A program made the translations under genes and the position numbers. Source: Streptomyces morookaense (GTDB taxonomy: Bacteria > Actinomycetota > Actinomycetes > Streptomycetales > Streptomycetaceae). Taken from it: a stretch of 64,000 nucleotides of DNA. The notes under the pieces were generated by a model. That model worked only from the letters and a program-made list of their open reading frames with translations. It was not told the origin of the DNA and did no database searches. Location: positions 62,001 to 126,000 of the forward strand of contig NZ_JABBXF010000035.1 of assembly GCF_013030945.1 (NCBI RefSeq), read 5' to 3'. This document shows positions 28,312 to 37,437 of the stretch, piece after piece (position 1 is the first letter of the stretch; each line of letters starts with the position of its first letter).

Positions 28312-30111
28312 TCAGCCCCGGTACGCGCGGTTGACCGCCGAGACGACGGCCTTGATCGACGCACGCGTGGTGTTGGCGTCGACGCCGATGCCCCACAGCA
28401 CCGCTCCGTCGATCACGCACTCGATGTACGAGGCGGCCTGGGCGCCCGCGCCCTCGCTCATGGTGTGCTCGGTGTAGTCGAGCACCCGGGCGTCCACGCC
28501 GATCGCGGCGAGGGCGTCGACGAAGGCGGAGATCGGGCCGTTGCCCGTACCGGTCAGCACCGTCTCCACGCCGTCCACGACGGCCTCGACGGTGAGCGCG
28601 TCCGTGCCCTCCCCGCCGGAGGTGGTGGTCTGCGCGGAGCGCAGGGCGATACGGCCCCAGGGGTTGCCGGGGGTCGGCAGGTACTCGTCCTGGAAGACCG
28701 ACCAGATCTCCTGCGGGGTGACCTCGCCGCCCTCGGCGTCCGTCTTGCTCTGGATGATCTTCGAGAACTCGATCTGCATCCGGCGCGGCAGGTCCAGCTT
28801 GTGGTCGTTCTTCAGCACGTAGGCGATACCGCCCTTGCCGGACTGCGAGTTGACGCGGATGACGGCCTCGTAGGAGCGGCCGACGTCCTTGGGGTCGATC
28901 GGCAGGTACGGGACCGCCCACTCGATGTCGTCCATGGTCTTCCCGGCCGCGGCGGCGCTCGCCTCCATGGCCTCGAAGCCCTTCTTGATGGCGTCCTGAT
29001 GGGAGCCGGAGAAGGCGGTGTAGACCAGGTCGCCCGCGTAGGGGTGGCGCGGGTGGACCTCCATCTGGTTGCAGTACTCGGCGGTGCGGCGGATCTCGTC
29101 GATCTGCGAGAAGTCGATCTGCGGGTCGACGCCCTGGGAGAACAGGTTCATGCCCAGCGTCACCAGGTCGACGTTGCCGGTGCGCTCGCCCTGACCGAAC
29201 AGGCAGCCCTCGATCCGGTCCGCCCCGGCCATGACGGCCAGCTCGGCGGCGGCCACCGCGGTGCCCCGGTCGTTGTGCGGGTGGACCGACAGGCAGATGT
29301 GCTCGCGGCGCGACAGGTGCCGCGACATCCACTCGAAGCGGTCGGCGTGGGTGGAGGGCGTGGAGCGCTCGACGGTCGCGGGCAGGTTCAGGATGATCTC
29401 GCGGCCGGCCTCGGGCTGCCAGACGTCCATCACGCCCTCGCAGACCTCCAGCGCGAAGTCCAGCTCGGTGTCGGTGAAGATCTCCGGGCTGTACTGGTAG
29501 CCGAACACCGTCCCGTCGCCCAGGATCTTGTCCGCGTACTCCACCACCAGCCGGGTGCCGTCCACCGCGATCTGCTTCACCTGCTCGCGCGAGCCGCGGA
29601 AGACCACGCGGCGGAAGACCGGCGCCGTCGCGTTGTAGAGGTGGACGGTGGCCCGGCGGGCACCGCGCAGGGACTCGACCGTGCGCTCGATCAGCTCCTC
29701 GCGCGCCTGGGTCAGGACGGAGATCGTCACGTCCTCCGGGATCGCGTCCTCTTCGATGATCGACCGGACGAACTCGAAGTCGGTGGCCCCGGAGGAGGGG
29801 AAGCCCACCTCGATCTCCTTGTAGCCCATGCGCACCAGCAGGTCGAACATCTCCCGCTTGCGGGCGGGCGACATCGGGTCGATCAGCGCCTGGTTGCCGT
29901 CGCGCAGGTCGGTGGAGAGCCAGCGGGGGGCCTTGGTGATGCGCCGGTCCGGCCAGGTGCGATCGGGGATCTCCACGGCCTCGTACGGCCGGTACTTGTG
30001 GACCGGCATCCCGGACGGGCGCTGCATCACCGTCGCCGCGGTGAGCGGGGTGGGGCGGCCGACGGAGTGCTCGGGGGACTGCGCGTTCGACTGCTCGGGC
30101 TGCTGCGACAT
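28312..30111 (-). CDS. leuA: 2-isopropylmalate synthase
   Basis: The 599-residue enzyme condenses acetyl-CoA with 2-ketoisovalerate, the first step of leucine synthesis. Catalytic domain motifs are STDLRDGNQALIDPM, GYKEIEVGFPSSGATDF, and the metal-binding LSVHPHNDRGTAVAAAEL. The C-terminal LeuA dimer/regulatory domain (about 450-599) binds leucine for feedback control. Length and N-terminal extension match the actinobacterial class. Start ATG 30111 has GAGGAGCCC upstream. A leader peptide with a run of leucine codons precedes it, pointing to attenuation as well as feedback. Confidence 0.96.
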   Translation of the reverse strand: MSQQPEQSNAQSPEHSVGRPTPLTAATVMQRPSGMPVHKYRPYEAVEIPDRTWPDRRITKAPRWLSTDLRDGNQALIDPMSPARKREMFDLLVRMGYKEIEVGFPSSGATDFEFVRSIIEEDAIPEDVTISVLTQAREELIERTVESLRGARRATVHLYNATAPVFRRVVFRGSREQVKQIAVDGTRLVVEYADKILGDGTVFGYQYSPEIFTDTELDFALEVCEGVMDVWQPEAGREIILNLPATVERSTPSTHADRFEWMSRHLSRREHICLSVHPHNDRGTAVAAAELAVMAGADRIEGCLFGQGERTGNVDLVTLGMNLFSQGVDPQIDFSQIDEIRRTAEYCNQMEVHPRHPYAGDLVYTAFSGSHQDAIKKGFEAMEASAAAAGKTMDDIEWAVPYLPIDPKDVGRSYEAVIRVNSQSGKGGIAYVLKNDHKLDLPRRMQIEFSKIIQSKTDAEGGEVTPQEIWSVFQDEYLPTPGNPWGRIALRSAQTTTSGGEGTDALTVEAVVDGVETVLTGTGNGPISAFVDALAAIGVDARVLDYTEHTMSEGAGAQAASYIECVIDGAVLWGIGVDANTTRASIKAVVSAVNRAYRG

Positions 30112-30205
30112 CTGCGGAGGGCTCCTCGTGGTGTCCGCGAAGGGATCGGCCGACGGGGCGGTGAACCGCAGCACCGGACTCCGCGGGGAGGGGGTCGGCC
30201 TACGA
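30112..30205 (-). promoter_or_regulatory. Putative leucine attenuator region of leuA
   Basis: This 94-base stretch separates the leader peptide stop from leuA. It contains arms that can pair (GGCCGAC at 30148-30154 with GTCGGCC at 30194-30200) and a smaller CTCC/GGAG hairpin near 30179-30190, overlapping the end of the leader. No strong terminator with U-tract is seen, so control might act through structure or translation. Confidence 0.45.
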
Positions 30206-30253
30206 CTACAGGCCCTCGCCGCGGCAGCTAAGAAGAAGCAGCCCGAAACGCAT
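30206..30253 (-). CDS. leuL: leuA leader peptide with four consecutive Leu codons
   Basis: The 15-residue frame encodes MRFGLLLLSCRGEGL. Leucine codons 5-8 are CTG CTT CTT CTT; CTT is rare in genes of this GC content, which makes the stretch sensitive to charged tRNA-Leu supply. It begins just after a strong promoter and ends 94 bases before leuA, the classic layout of amino-acid attenuation. It is too short for standard gene finders. Confidence 0.75.
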   Translation of the reverse strand: MRFGLLLLSCRGEGL

Positions 30254-30263
30254 GGTGCACAGC

Positions 30264-30291
30264 ACATTAGCCGAGGCGGCACGGGTGTGAA
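30264..30291 (-). promoter_or_regulatory. leuA operon promoter
   Basis: On the minus strand, TTCACA (30286-30291) and TAATGT (30264-30269) are separated by 16 bases. Transcription would begin a few bases before the leader peptide ATG at 30253, so the leader message is nearly leaderless. Confidence 0.6.
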
Positions 30292-30404
30292 GGGGGGTTC
30301 CACCATGCGGGACGCAGGCCAAGGCCCGGAACCCCGCCACTCGTTTGCAGGAATCGCCGTCCGGAAGAGTGACAAGCCCCCCGGCCGGTGCGAAATTGCC
30401 GCTC

Positions 30405-31460
30405 ATGGACACCGTGAAGAGCGTTTTCTGCACCATCGTTCCACCGCACATCCTGGACGCACTCGCCCAGGCCGAGGACCCCCGGCACCACGAGCCCGCC
30501 CGCCGCACCCTGGAGCACGACGGTGCCCTGCGCACCCGGCGCCGGGTCACCCCGCCGGCCCTCATCCACGCCGACCCTGCGGGCACGCTCTCCGACAAGC
30601 CGCAGCGCACCATCTACGACGAGCAGCATCAGACGACGCTCCCCGGTACCAAGGTGCACGGCGAGGGCGACCACCCCAGCAAGGACGCCACGGTCAACCG
30701 GGCGAACGCCGCGCTCGGGGCCACGTTCGACTTCTACCTCAAGGTCTACGGCCGGCACTCCATCGACGGCGCGGGCATGCCGCTGAACGCCTCCGTGCAC
30801 TACGGCGAGAAATACGACAACGCCTTCTGGGACGGCAGCCAGATGGTGTTCGGCGACGGGGACGGCGAACTCTTCGGAGACTTCACGGTCTCCGTGGACG
30901 TCATCGGCCACGAACTCACCCACGGAGTCACCCAGCACACCGCCAACCTGGAGTACTACGGCCAGTCCGGTGCGCTGAACGAATCGCTCTCCGACGTCTT
31001 CGGCTCGCTGATCAAGCAGTACGCGCTGGGCCAGACCGCCGACCAGGCCGACTGGCTGATCGGCCAGGGCCTGCTGGGGCCCACCATCCACGGCGTGGCC
31101 CTGCGCTCCATGAAGGCCCCGGGCACCGCCTACGACGACCCCCACCTGGGCAAGGACCCGCAGCCGGCCACGATGGACGACTTCGTCCGCACCTCGCGCG
31201 ACAACGGCGGCGTCCACATCAACTCCGGCATCCCCAACCACGCCTTCTACCTGCTGGCCACGGCGCTGGGCGGGCACGCGTGGGAGCGGGCCGGGCGGAT
31301 CTGGTACGCCACGCTGACCGGCGGCGAGCTGGCCGCCGACGCGGGGTTCGCGGACTTCGCCCGGCAGACCGCGGCGACGGCACGGGCGCTGTACGGCGAG
31401 GGCGACGCGGTGCAGGCCGTGCTGAAGGCGTGGTCCCGGGTGGGGGTCGCCACCTCGTAA
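30405..31460 (+). CDS. Protealysin-like M4 metalloprotease
   Basis: The 351-residue zinc protease has the thermolysin motif GHELTHGVTQHTANL (zinc ligands His169 and His173, catalytic Glu170), the third ligand in GALNESLSDVFGSL and the C-terminal catalytic His in GGVHINSGIPNHAFYL. There is no signal peptide. Instead the N-terminus carries FCTIVPPHILDAL, matching the short PPxx precursor motif of protealysin-like enzymes, which are made without an export signal. The gene after it encodes a likely emfourin inhibitor, as in protealysin operons. Start chosen at ATG 30405; no clear ribosome-binding site. Divergent from leuA. Confidence 0.93.
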   Translation: MDTVKSVFCTIVPPHILDALAQAEDPRHHEPARRTLEHDGALRTRRRVTPPALIHADPAGTLSDKPQRTIYDEQHQTTLPGTKVHGEGDHPSKDATVNRANAALGATFDFYLKVYGRHSIDGAGMPLNASVHYGEKYDNAFWDGSQMVFGDGDGELFGDFTVSVDVIGHELTHGVTQHTANLEYYGQSGALNESLSDVFGSLIKQYALGQTADQADWLIGQGLLGPTIHGVALRSMKAPGTAYDDPHLGKDPQPATMDDFVRTSRDNGGVHINSGIPNHAFYLLATALGGHAWERAGRIWYATLTGGELAADAGFADFARQTAATARALYGEGDAVQAVLKAWSRVGVATS

Positions 31461-31489
31461 CGCGGGCCGCCGGGGGCCAGAATGGCGGC

Positions 31490-31759
31490 ATGCGGATCGT
31501 CATCACCCGGACCGGCGGATTCGCCGGCATCGAACGCCGGGCCGAGCTGGACACGGACGGCCGGCCCGACGCGACGCACCTGGAGGCGCTGGCGCACCGC
31601 GCGCTGGCGCCGGGGCGGGAGCCGGGGCCGGTGCGGGGTGTACCGGACGGCTTCCACTACGAGATCGACGTGGACGGCCGGTCCGTCCACCTCGCGGACC
31701 CGCACCTCACGCACGAGCAGCGGGAGCTGATCCAAACGGTGCTCAAAGAGGGAGCGTAG
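31490..31759 (+). CDS. Emfourin-like inhibitor of the M4 protease
   Basis: The 89-residue protein begins MRIVITRTGGFAGIERRAEL, the strand-Gly-Gly-Phe pattern typical of emfourin, the protealysin inhibitor known from enterobacteria. Two acidic/beta segments follow (FHYEIDVDGRSVHLADPHLT) and a C-terminal helix. It begins 29 bases after the protease stop on the same strand, so both are probably co-transcribed. By analogy it is a cytoplasmic inhibitor that keeps the unexported protease in check. The assignment rests on pattern and partner gene, not on alignment. Confidence 0.78.
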   Translation: MRIVITRTGGFAGIERRAELDTDGRPDATHLEALAHRALAPGREPGPVRGVPDGFHYEIDVDGRSVHLADPHLTHEQRELIQTVLKEGA

Positions 31760-31771
31760 CCCCCGTGCCCC

Positions 31772-32713
31772 CTAGAACCCCAGCCTGCGCAGCTGCTTCG
31801 GGTCGCGCTGCCAGTCCTTGGCGACCTTCACATGCAGGTCGAGGTAGACGGGGGTGCCGAGGAGCGCCTCGATGTGCTTGCGGGACTTCATGCCCACCTC
31901 CTTGAGGCGGGCACCCTTCGGGCCGATGATGATGCCCTTCTGGCTCGGGCGCTCGATGTAGACGTTCGCGTGGATGTCCAGCAGCGGCTTGTCCTTGGGC
32001 CGGTCCTCGCGCGGCAGCATCTCCTCGACCACGACGGCGATCGAGTGCGGCAGCTCGTCGCGCACGCCCTCCAGGGCCGCCTCGCGGATCAGCTCCGCGA
32101 CCATGACCTGCTCCGGCTCGTCCGTGAGGTCGCCCTCCGGGTACAGCGGCGGGCTCTCCGGGAGCAGCGGCACCAGCAGGTCGGCCAGCAGGGAGACCTG
32201 CTGGTCGCCCACCGCCGAGACGGGGATGATCTCGGCCCATTCGATGCCGAGCTCGGCGCCCAGCTTCTGGATGGCGAGCAGCTGCCCGGCCAGGGTCTTG
32301 GAGTCCACCAGGTCGGTCTTGGTGACGATGGCGACCTTGGGCGTCTTCTTGATGCCGGCCAGCTCGCCCGCGATGAAGCGGTCGCCGGGGCCGAGCTTCT
32401 GGTCGGCCGGGAGGCAGAAGCCGATCACGTCGACCTCGGCCCAGGTGGTCCGGACGACGTCGTTGAGCCGCTCGCCCAGCAGGGTGCGCGGCTTGTGCAG
32501 ACCGGGGGTGTCGACCAGGACGAGCTGGGCGTCCGGGCGGTGCACGATGCCGCGCACCGTGTGCCGGGTGGTCTGCGGGCGGTTGGAGGTGATCGCGACC
32601 TTCGTCCCCACCAGTGCGTTGGTCAGGGTCGACTTGCCCGCGTTGGGGCGGCCGACGAAGCACGCGAAGCCCGCGCGGTGAGGGGCCTGGGAGGGGGAGG
32701 AGGGCTTGTCCAT
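31772..32713 (-). CDS. era: GTPase Era
   Basis: The 313-residue GTPase helps mature the 30S subunit by binding 16S rRNA near its 3' end. G motifs are GRPNAGKSTL (G1), TRHTV (G2), DTPGLHKPR (G3), TKTD (G4) and VSA (G5). The C-terminal KH domain has RPSQKGIIIGPKGARLKEVG. The start is ATG 32713 after GGGGAGAATG; an ATG 9 bases upstream is possible. It is convergent with the emfourin-like gene and follows the cytidine-deaminase-like gene by 44 bases. Confidence 0.96.
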   Translation of the reverse strand: MDKPSSPSQAPHRAGFACFVGRPNAGKSTLTNALVGTKVAITSNRPQTTRHTVRGIVHRPDAQLVLVDTPGLHKPRTLLGERLNDVVRTTWAEVDVIGFCLPADQKLGPGDRFIAGELAGIKKTPKVAIVTKTDLVDSKTLAGQLLAIQKLGAELGIEWAEIIPVSAVGDQQVSLLADLLVPLLPESPPLYPEGDLTDEPEQVMVAELIREAALEGVRDELPHSIAVVVEEMLPREDRPKDKPLLDIHANVYIERPSQKGIIIGPKGARLKEVGMKSRKHIEALLGTPVYLDLHVKVAKDWQRDPKQLRRLGF

Positions 32714-32757
32714 GCCACACATTCTCCCCGATCCCCCGCCGTGCGCGGACCAGCGGC

Positions 32758-33105
32758 TCAGCCCGCCGTGATCGTCGCGCCCGGGGTGCCGTCCGGCCCG
32801 GCCAGCAGCACCGGGGTGGCGGGGCCGCCCAGGTCCCGCACGGCGGCCCGGTCCGTGTCCGGCACCGCCACGGCCTCGGAGACCACCGCGGCGGCCTCCA
32901 GGGACGTCGCGCCGCTGGCCACCGCCATGGCGACGGCCGTCTGCAGGGCGCTGAGCCGCAGCGAGTCGAGGGCGACGGTTCCGGCGACGTAGGTGCGGCC
33001 CGTCTCGTCGCGCACGGCGGCGCCCTCGGCAACGCCGTTGCGGGCCCGTGTGGCCCGGGCCAGCGTGATGAGCTTGCGGTCTTCGGGGTGCAGGGTGTCC
33101 GTCAT
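32758..33105 (-). CDS. Cytidine-deaminase-like protein lacking zinc ligands
   Basis: This 115-residue protein occupies the place between corC and era where actinobacterial genomes often carry a gene labelled cytidine deaminase. Size and alternation fit that fold (ITLARATRARNGVAEGAAVRD at the start). However the HAE zinc/proton-relay motif is replaced by SALQTAVAMAV, and the PCxxC motif is absent (LGGPATPVLLAGPDGTPG in its place). It therefore cannot be an active zinc deaminase. A structural or regulatory role within the era block is possible. Confidence 0.75.
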   Translation of the reverse strand: MTDTLHPEDRKLITLARATRARNGVAEGAAVRDETGRTYVAGTVALDSLRLSALQTAVAMAVASGATSLEAAAVVSEAVAVPDTDRAAVRDLGGPATPVLLAGPDGTPGATITAG

Positions 33106-33151
33106 ACCGGGAGCATAGGGGCGGCGCCGCCGGCGCCCCTCGCCCGGGTGG

Positions 33152-33334
33152 TGCCCCGCCCCGTAAGGGGCGCGAGGAACTGCGCGACCAGCCCCCACCG
33201 GCCCGCAGCCGACGCACCACCCCATAGGTCCGGGGCGCAGCCCCGGGCACCTCGCCTGCGGGCGCATCGTGGCTGCTCGCGCAGTTCCCCGCGCCCCTGA
33301 CGGGGCGCCGTGGTGACGGCCCCCTACGGGGCAC
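33152..33334. repeat. Dispersed palindromic intergenic repeat, copy C
   Basis: This is the only long copy lying between co-directional genes (corC and the deaminase-like gene, both minus). It has the CCCCGTAAGGGG core, arms GGAACTGCGCGACCAGCC and GCTCGCGCAGTTCCCCGC, then CCCCTGACGGGG, and a final CCCCTACGGGG that forms the stop of corC. It may reduce read-through from corC into era. Confidence 0.85.
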
Positions 33335-34616
33335 CCCCGCCGGAGGCAACCGGTTCGACGAGCACCGTCACGATCCGGTTCCGCCGCCCCGCAGGGGCCT
33401 CGGCGGTGAGCCGCAGAGCGGCAAGCCCCTTGTCCTCGACCGGAACCTCGGCCACCGCGCCGGCGATCGGCACCCGGCCCAGCGACTTGGCCAGCAGGCC
33501 ACCCACCGTCTCGACGTCCTCGTCGTCCAGTTCCAGGCCGTACAGCTCGCCCAGGTCGCCGATGTCGAGCCGGGCCGTGACCCGGTAGTGCCCGTCCCCG
33601 AGCTCCTCCACGGGCGGCAGTTCGCGGTCGTACTCGTCGGTGATCTCGCCGACGATCTCCTCGAGGATGTCCTCGATCGTCACGATGCCCGCCGTGCCGC
33701 CGTACTCGTCGATCACGACGGCACAGTGGTTGCGCTGCTGCTGCATCTCGCGCAGCAGGTCCCCCGCGTTCTTGGTGTCCGGCACGAAGACCGCCGGCCG
33801 CATGGCGGTCGAGACGAGCTCGCTCTCCGCGTCCCGGCTGATGTGGGTCCTGCGCACCAGGTCCTTGAGGTAGACGACGCCCACGATGTCGTCCTCGTTC
33901 TCCCCCGTCACCGGGATCCGGGAGAAGCCGGAGCGCAGGGCGAGGGTGAGGGCCTGGCGGATGGTCTTGCCGCGTTCTATGACGATCAGGTCGGTGCGCG
34001 GCACCATCACCTCGCGCACGAGGGTGTCGCCGAGTTCGAAGACGGAGTGCACCATGCGGCGCTCCTCGTCCTCGATGAGCGACTCCTTCTCCGCGAGGTC
34101 GACCATGGCCCGCAGCTCCGCCTCGGAGGCGAACGGGCCGCGCCGGAAGCCCTTTCCGGGGGTGAAGGCGTTGCCGAGGAGGATGAGCAGCTGCGGGATC
34201 GGTCCCATCACCCGTGCCAGCGGCAGCAGCACATACGCCGCCGCGGTCGCGGTGTTCAGCGGGTGCTGTCGGCCGATGGTGCGCGGCGAGACGCCGACGG
34301 CCACGTACGAGACGAGGACCATCACCACGACGGCGACGGTCAGCGCCTTCCAGGTGGCGTCGAACTCCCGCAGGCAGACGTAGGTGACGAAGACGCCCGC
34401 CGCCATCTCGCAGGCGATGCGCACCAGCAGCGCCACGTTGAGATAGCGGGTGGGGTCGGCCGCCACGGCCATCAGCTTGGCGCTGCCGCGCCGGCCCGAG
34501 CGGACGGCCTCCTCGGCCCGGAACCGGGTGGTCCGGGCCAGGCCGGCCTCGGCGCAGGCGGCGAGCCAGGCGACGACCAGCAGCAGGACGGCAGCGGTGA
34601 TCAGTCGACCGGTCAC
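33324..34616 (-). CDS. CorC/HlyC-type hemolysin family protein (CNNM-like)
   Basis: The 430-residue membrane protein has the DUF21/CNNM domain (three to four hydrophobic segments, residues 1-135), a pair of CBS domains (about 190-320; MVPRTDLIVIERGKTIRQAL and PVTGENEDDIVGVVYLKDL), and the CorC_HlyC C-terminal domain with VVIDEYGGTAGIVTIEDILE. Members take part in magnesium or cobalt efflux. The GTG start overlaps the ybeY stop (GTGA), so the two are translationally coupled. The last residues (Gly-Ala-Pro-stop) come from the dispersed repeat. Confidence 0.9.
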   Translation of the reverse strand: MTGRLITAAVLLLVVAWLAACAEAGLARTTRFRAEEAVRSGRRGSAKLMAVAADPTRYLNVALLVRIACEMAAGVFVTYVCLREFDATWKALTVAVVVMVLVSYVAVGVSPRTIGRQHPLNTATAAAYVLLPLARVMGPIPQLLILLGNAFTPGKGFRRGPFASEAELRAMVDLAEKESLIEDEERRMVHSVFELGDTLVREVMVPRTDLIVIERGKTIRQALTLALRSGFSRIPVTGENEDDIVGVVYLKDLVRRTHISRDAESELVSTAMRPAVFVPDTKNAGDLLREMQQQRNHCAVVIDEYGGTAGIVTIEDILEEIVGEITDEYDRELPPVEELGDGHYRVTARLDIGDLGELYGLELDDEDVETVGGLLAKSLGRVPIAGAVAEVPVEDKGLAALRLTAEAPAGRRNRIVTVLVEPVASGGGAP

Positions 34617-35110
34617 GTGAACGTGGGGGCCGGGGAGGGCCCTTCGATGCCGTGCTCGGCACGCCAGCCGTCGATGATCGCGGCCTGGAGGCCGAACATC
34701 TCGGCCTTCTCGTCGGGCTCCTCGTGGTCGTAGCCGAGGAGGTGGAGGACGCCGTGGACGGTGAGCAGCTGGAGTTCCTCGTCCATGGAGTGCTTCGTCG
34801 GCGCCTCCTCGCCCTGCTTCTTCGCGACCTCCGGGCACAGCACGATGTCGCCGAGCAGCCCCTGCGGGGGCTCCTCCTCGTCCTTGGCCGGGGGCCGCAG
34901 CTCGTCCATGGGGAAGGACATCACGTCGGTGGGTCCGGGGAGGTCCATCCACTGGATGTGGAGCTGCTCCATGGCGTCGGCGTCGACGACGATGACCGAG
35001 AGTTCGGAGAGCGGGTGGATACGCATCCGGGCGAGGGCGTAGCGGGCGACGTCGAGGATCGCCTTCTCGTCGACCTCGGTGCCGGATTCGTTGTTGACGT
35101 CGATTGCCAT
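34613..35110 (-). CDS. ybeY: Endoribonuclease YbeY (rRNA maturation)
   Basis: The 165-residue metalloprotein has the zinc motif VHGVLHLLGYDHEE near the C-terminus, and DVMSFPMDEL earlier. YbeY acts in 16S rRNA 3' processing and ribosome quality control and works with Era, which is in the same block. It overlaps the corC start by four bases and lies 14 bases after phoH. Confidence 0.95.
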   Translation of the reverse strand: MAIDVNNESGTEVDEKAILDVARYALARMRIHPLSELSVIVVDADAMEQLHIQWMDLPGPTDVMSFPMDELRPPAKDEEEPPQGLLGDIVLCPEVAKKQGEEAPTKHSMDEELQLLTVHGVLHLLGYDHEEPDEKAEMFGLQAAIIDGWRAEHGIEGPSPAPTFT

Positions 35111-35124
35111 GGGGTTACCGGGAG

Positions 35125-36126
<1,002 letters not shown>

Positions 36127-36234
36127 GGGCCGGCACTCTGGCCTGCTCATCCCTCTTTCTCATGTCCGGCAACGTTGATATCTCAAGGGTACGACGGTGC
36201 GCCGGGCGGGCGGAGGGGATTTACGGGCCGGTGG

Positions 36235-37359
36235 TCACGGCTGGCGGAAGCCCAGGGTGGGCACCGCCCTGCGCAGCGGCCAGGGCCGGGACGCCGCGGG
36301 CAGGACTCCGTCGAGGAAGGCGTAGCGGCGCAGTGTGGCCGGGGACTGGTCGTCGAAGGACCGCACGTGCTGCCACCAGGCGGCGATCTCCACCCAGCCC
36401 GGCGCGGACAGCGACCCGCCGAACTCCTGGACGGACAGCGCCGCGGTCAGCCCCGCGAAGGCCAGCCGGTCCGCCAGCGGCCAGCCCGCGAGGGTGCCGG
36501 TGACGAAGCCCGCCACGAAGACGTCCCCCGCGCCGGTGGGGTCCAGCGCCTCCACCGCGATGGCCGGGACCTCGGCGCTCTCGCCCGTGCTGCTGTCCAC
36601 GGCGTACGCGCCCTGCTCCCCCATCGTCACCACGGCCAGCGGCACCTTCTCGGCCAGGGCGCGGGCCGCGGCGCGCGGGCAGTCGGTGCGGGTGTAGCGC
36701 ATCGCCTCCTCGGCGTTGGGCAGGAACCCCTCGCAGTACTGCAGGTCGGCCAGATCGGCCGGATCCCAGCGGCCGGTCTCGTCCCACCCCACGTCGGCGA
36801 AGATCCGGCTGCCCCGCCCGGCCGCGACGGCGATCCACTCCTCCTGCCGCCCCGGCACCAGCAGGGACACACAGGCGCGCGCCGGCGGCGGGCACTCGGG
36901 CGGCTCTTCGGGCGGCGGGGCCTCGTGGCCGTGGGAGACCATGGTCCGCTCGCCCTCGTAGGCCATCGACACGGTGACCGGGGAGTGCCAGCCGCGCACG
37001 GTGCGCGACAGCGACAGGTCGATGCCCTCGCCGCGGGAGAGCGACTCCCAGCAGTACTCCCCGTACATGTCGTCGCCGAAGGCCGCGGCGAGCGAGGTGC
37101 GCAGGCCCAGCCGGGCCAGGGCGGTGGCCATGTTGGCGATGCCGCCCGGGCTCGACCCCATGCCGCGCGCCCAGGTCTCGGTGCCGCGCACCGGGGCCGA
37201 GTCCAGGCCGGTGAAGATGATGTCGAGGAAGACGGGGCCCGTGAGGTAGACGTCCGTGGCCGGATCCTGCTCGGAACGGACCTCGGCGAGCGGGTCCAGC
37301 ACGGGGGCCGCGCCCTCGAAACGCTCTGCGTGGCACGGCTGCGGGGAAGGGATCGTCAT
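36235..37359 (-). CDS. PfkB-family sugar kinase
   Basis: The 374-residue ribokinase-fold enzyme has the N-terminal GGIANMATALARLG motif and the C-terminal catalytic signature DPTGAGDVFVAGF with the base Asp. The N-terminus (about 30 residues) precedes the first strand and is Pro/Glu rich. Its exact sugar is unknown. It is divergent from a GH4 6-phospho-glycosidase with 78 bases between, so the two may act on one sugar-phosphate route. Confidence 0.88.
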   Translation of the reverse strand: MTIPSPQPCHAERFEGAAPVLDPLAEVRSEQDPATDVYLTGPVFLDIIFTGLDSAPVRGTETWARGMGSSPGGIANMATALARLGLRTSLAAAFGDDMYGEYCWESLSRGEGIDLSLSRTVRGWHSPVTVSMAYEGERTMVSHGHEAPPPEEPPECPPPARACVSLLVPGRQEEWIAVAAGRGSRIFADVGWDETGRWDPADLADLQYCEGFLPNAEEAMRYTRTDCPRAAARALAEKVPLAVVTMGEQGAYAVDSSTGESAEVPAIAVEALDPTGAGDVFVAGFVTGTLAGWPLADRLAFAGLTAALSVQEFGGSLSAPGWVEIAAWWQHVRSFDDQSPATLRRYAFLDGVLPAASRPWPLRRAVPTLGFRQP

Positions 37360-37400
37360 GCTCGCTTGCTACTCCTCTCGGGGATGCAAGAGTGCGGGTC

Positions 37401-37430
37401 CGGACAGTGTGCCCGATGCCGGTGTACCTT
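37401..37430 (+). promoter_or_regulatory. Leaderless promoter of the GH4 gene
   Basis: CGGACA (37401-37406) and TACCTT (37425-37430) are spaced 18 bases apart and the ATG follows 7 bases later at 37438. No ribosome-binding site is seen, so the transcript is probably leaderless. Confidence 0.55.
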
Positions 37431-37437
37431 CCGGACT

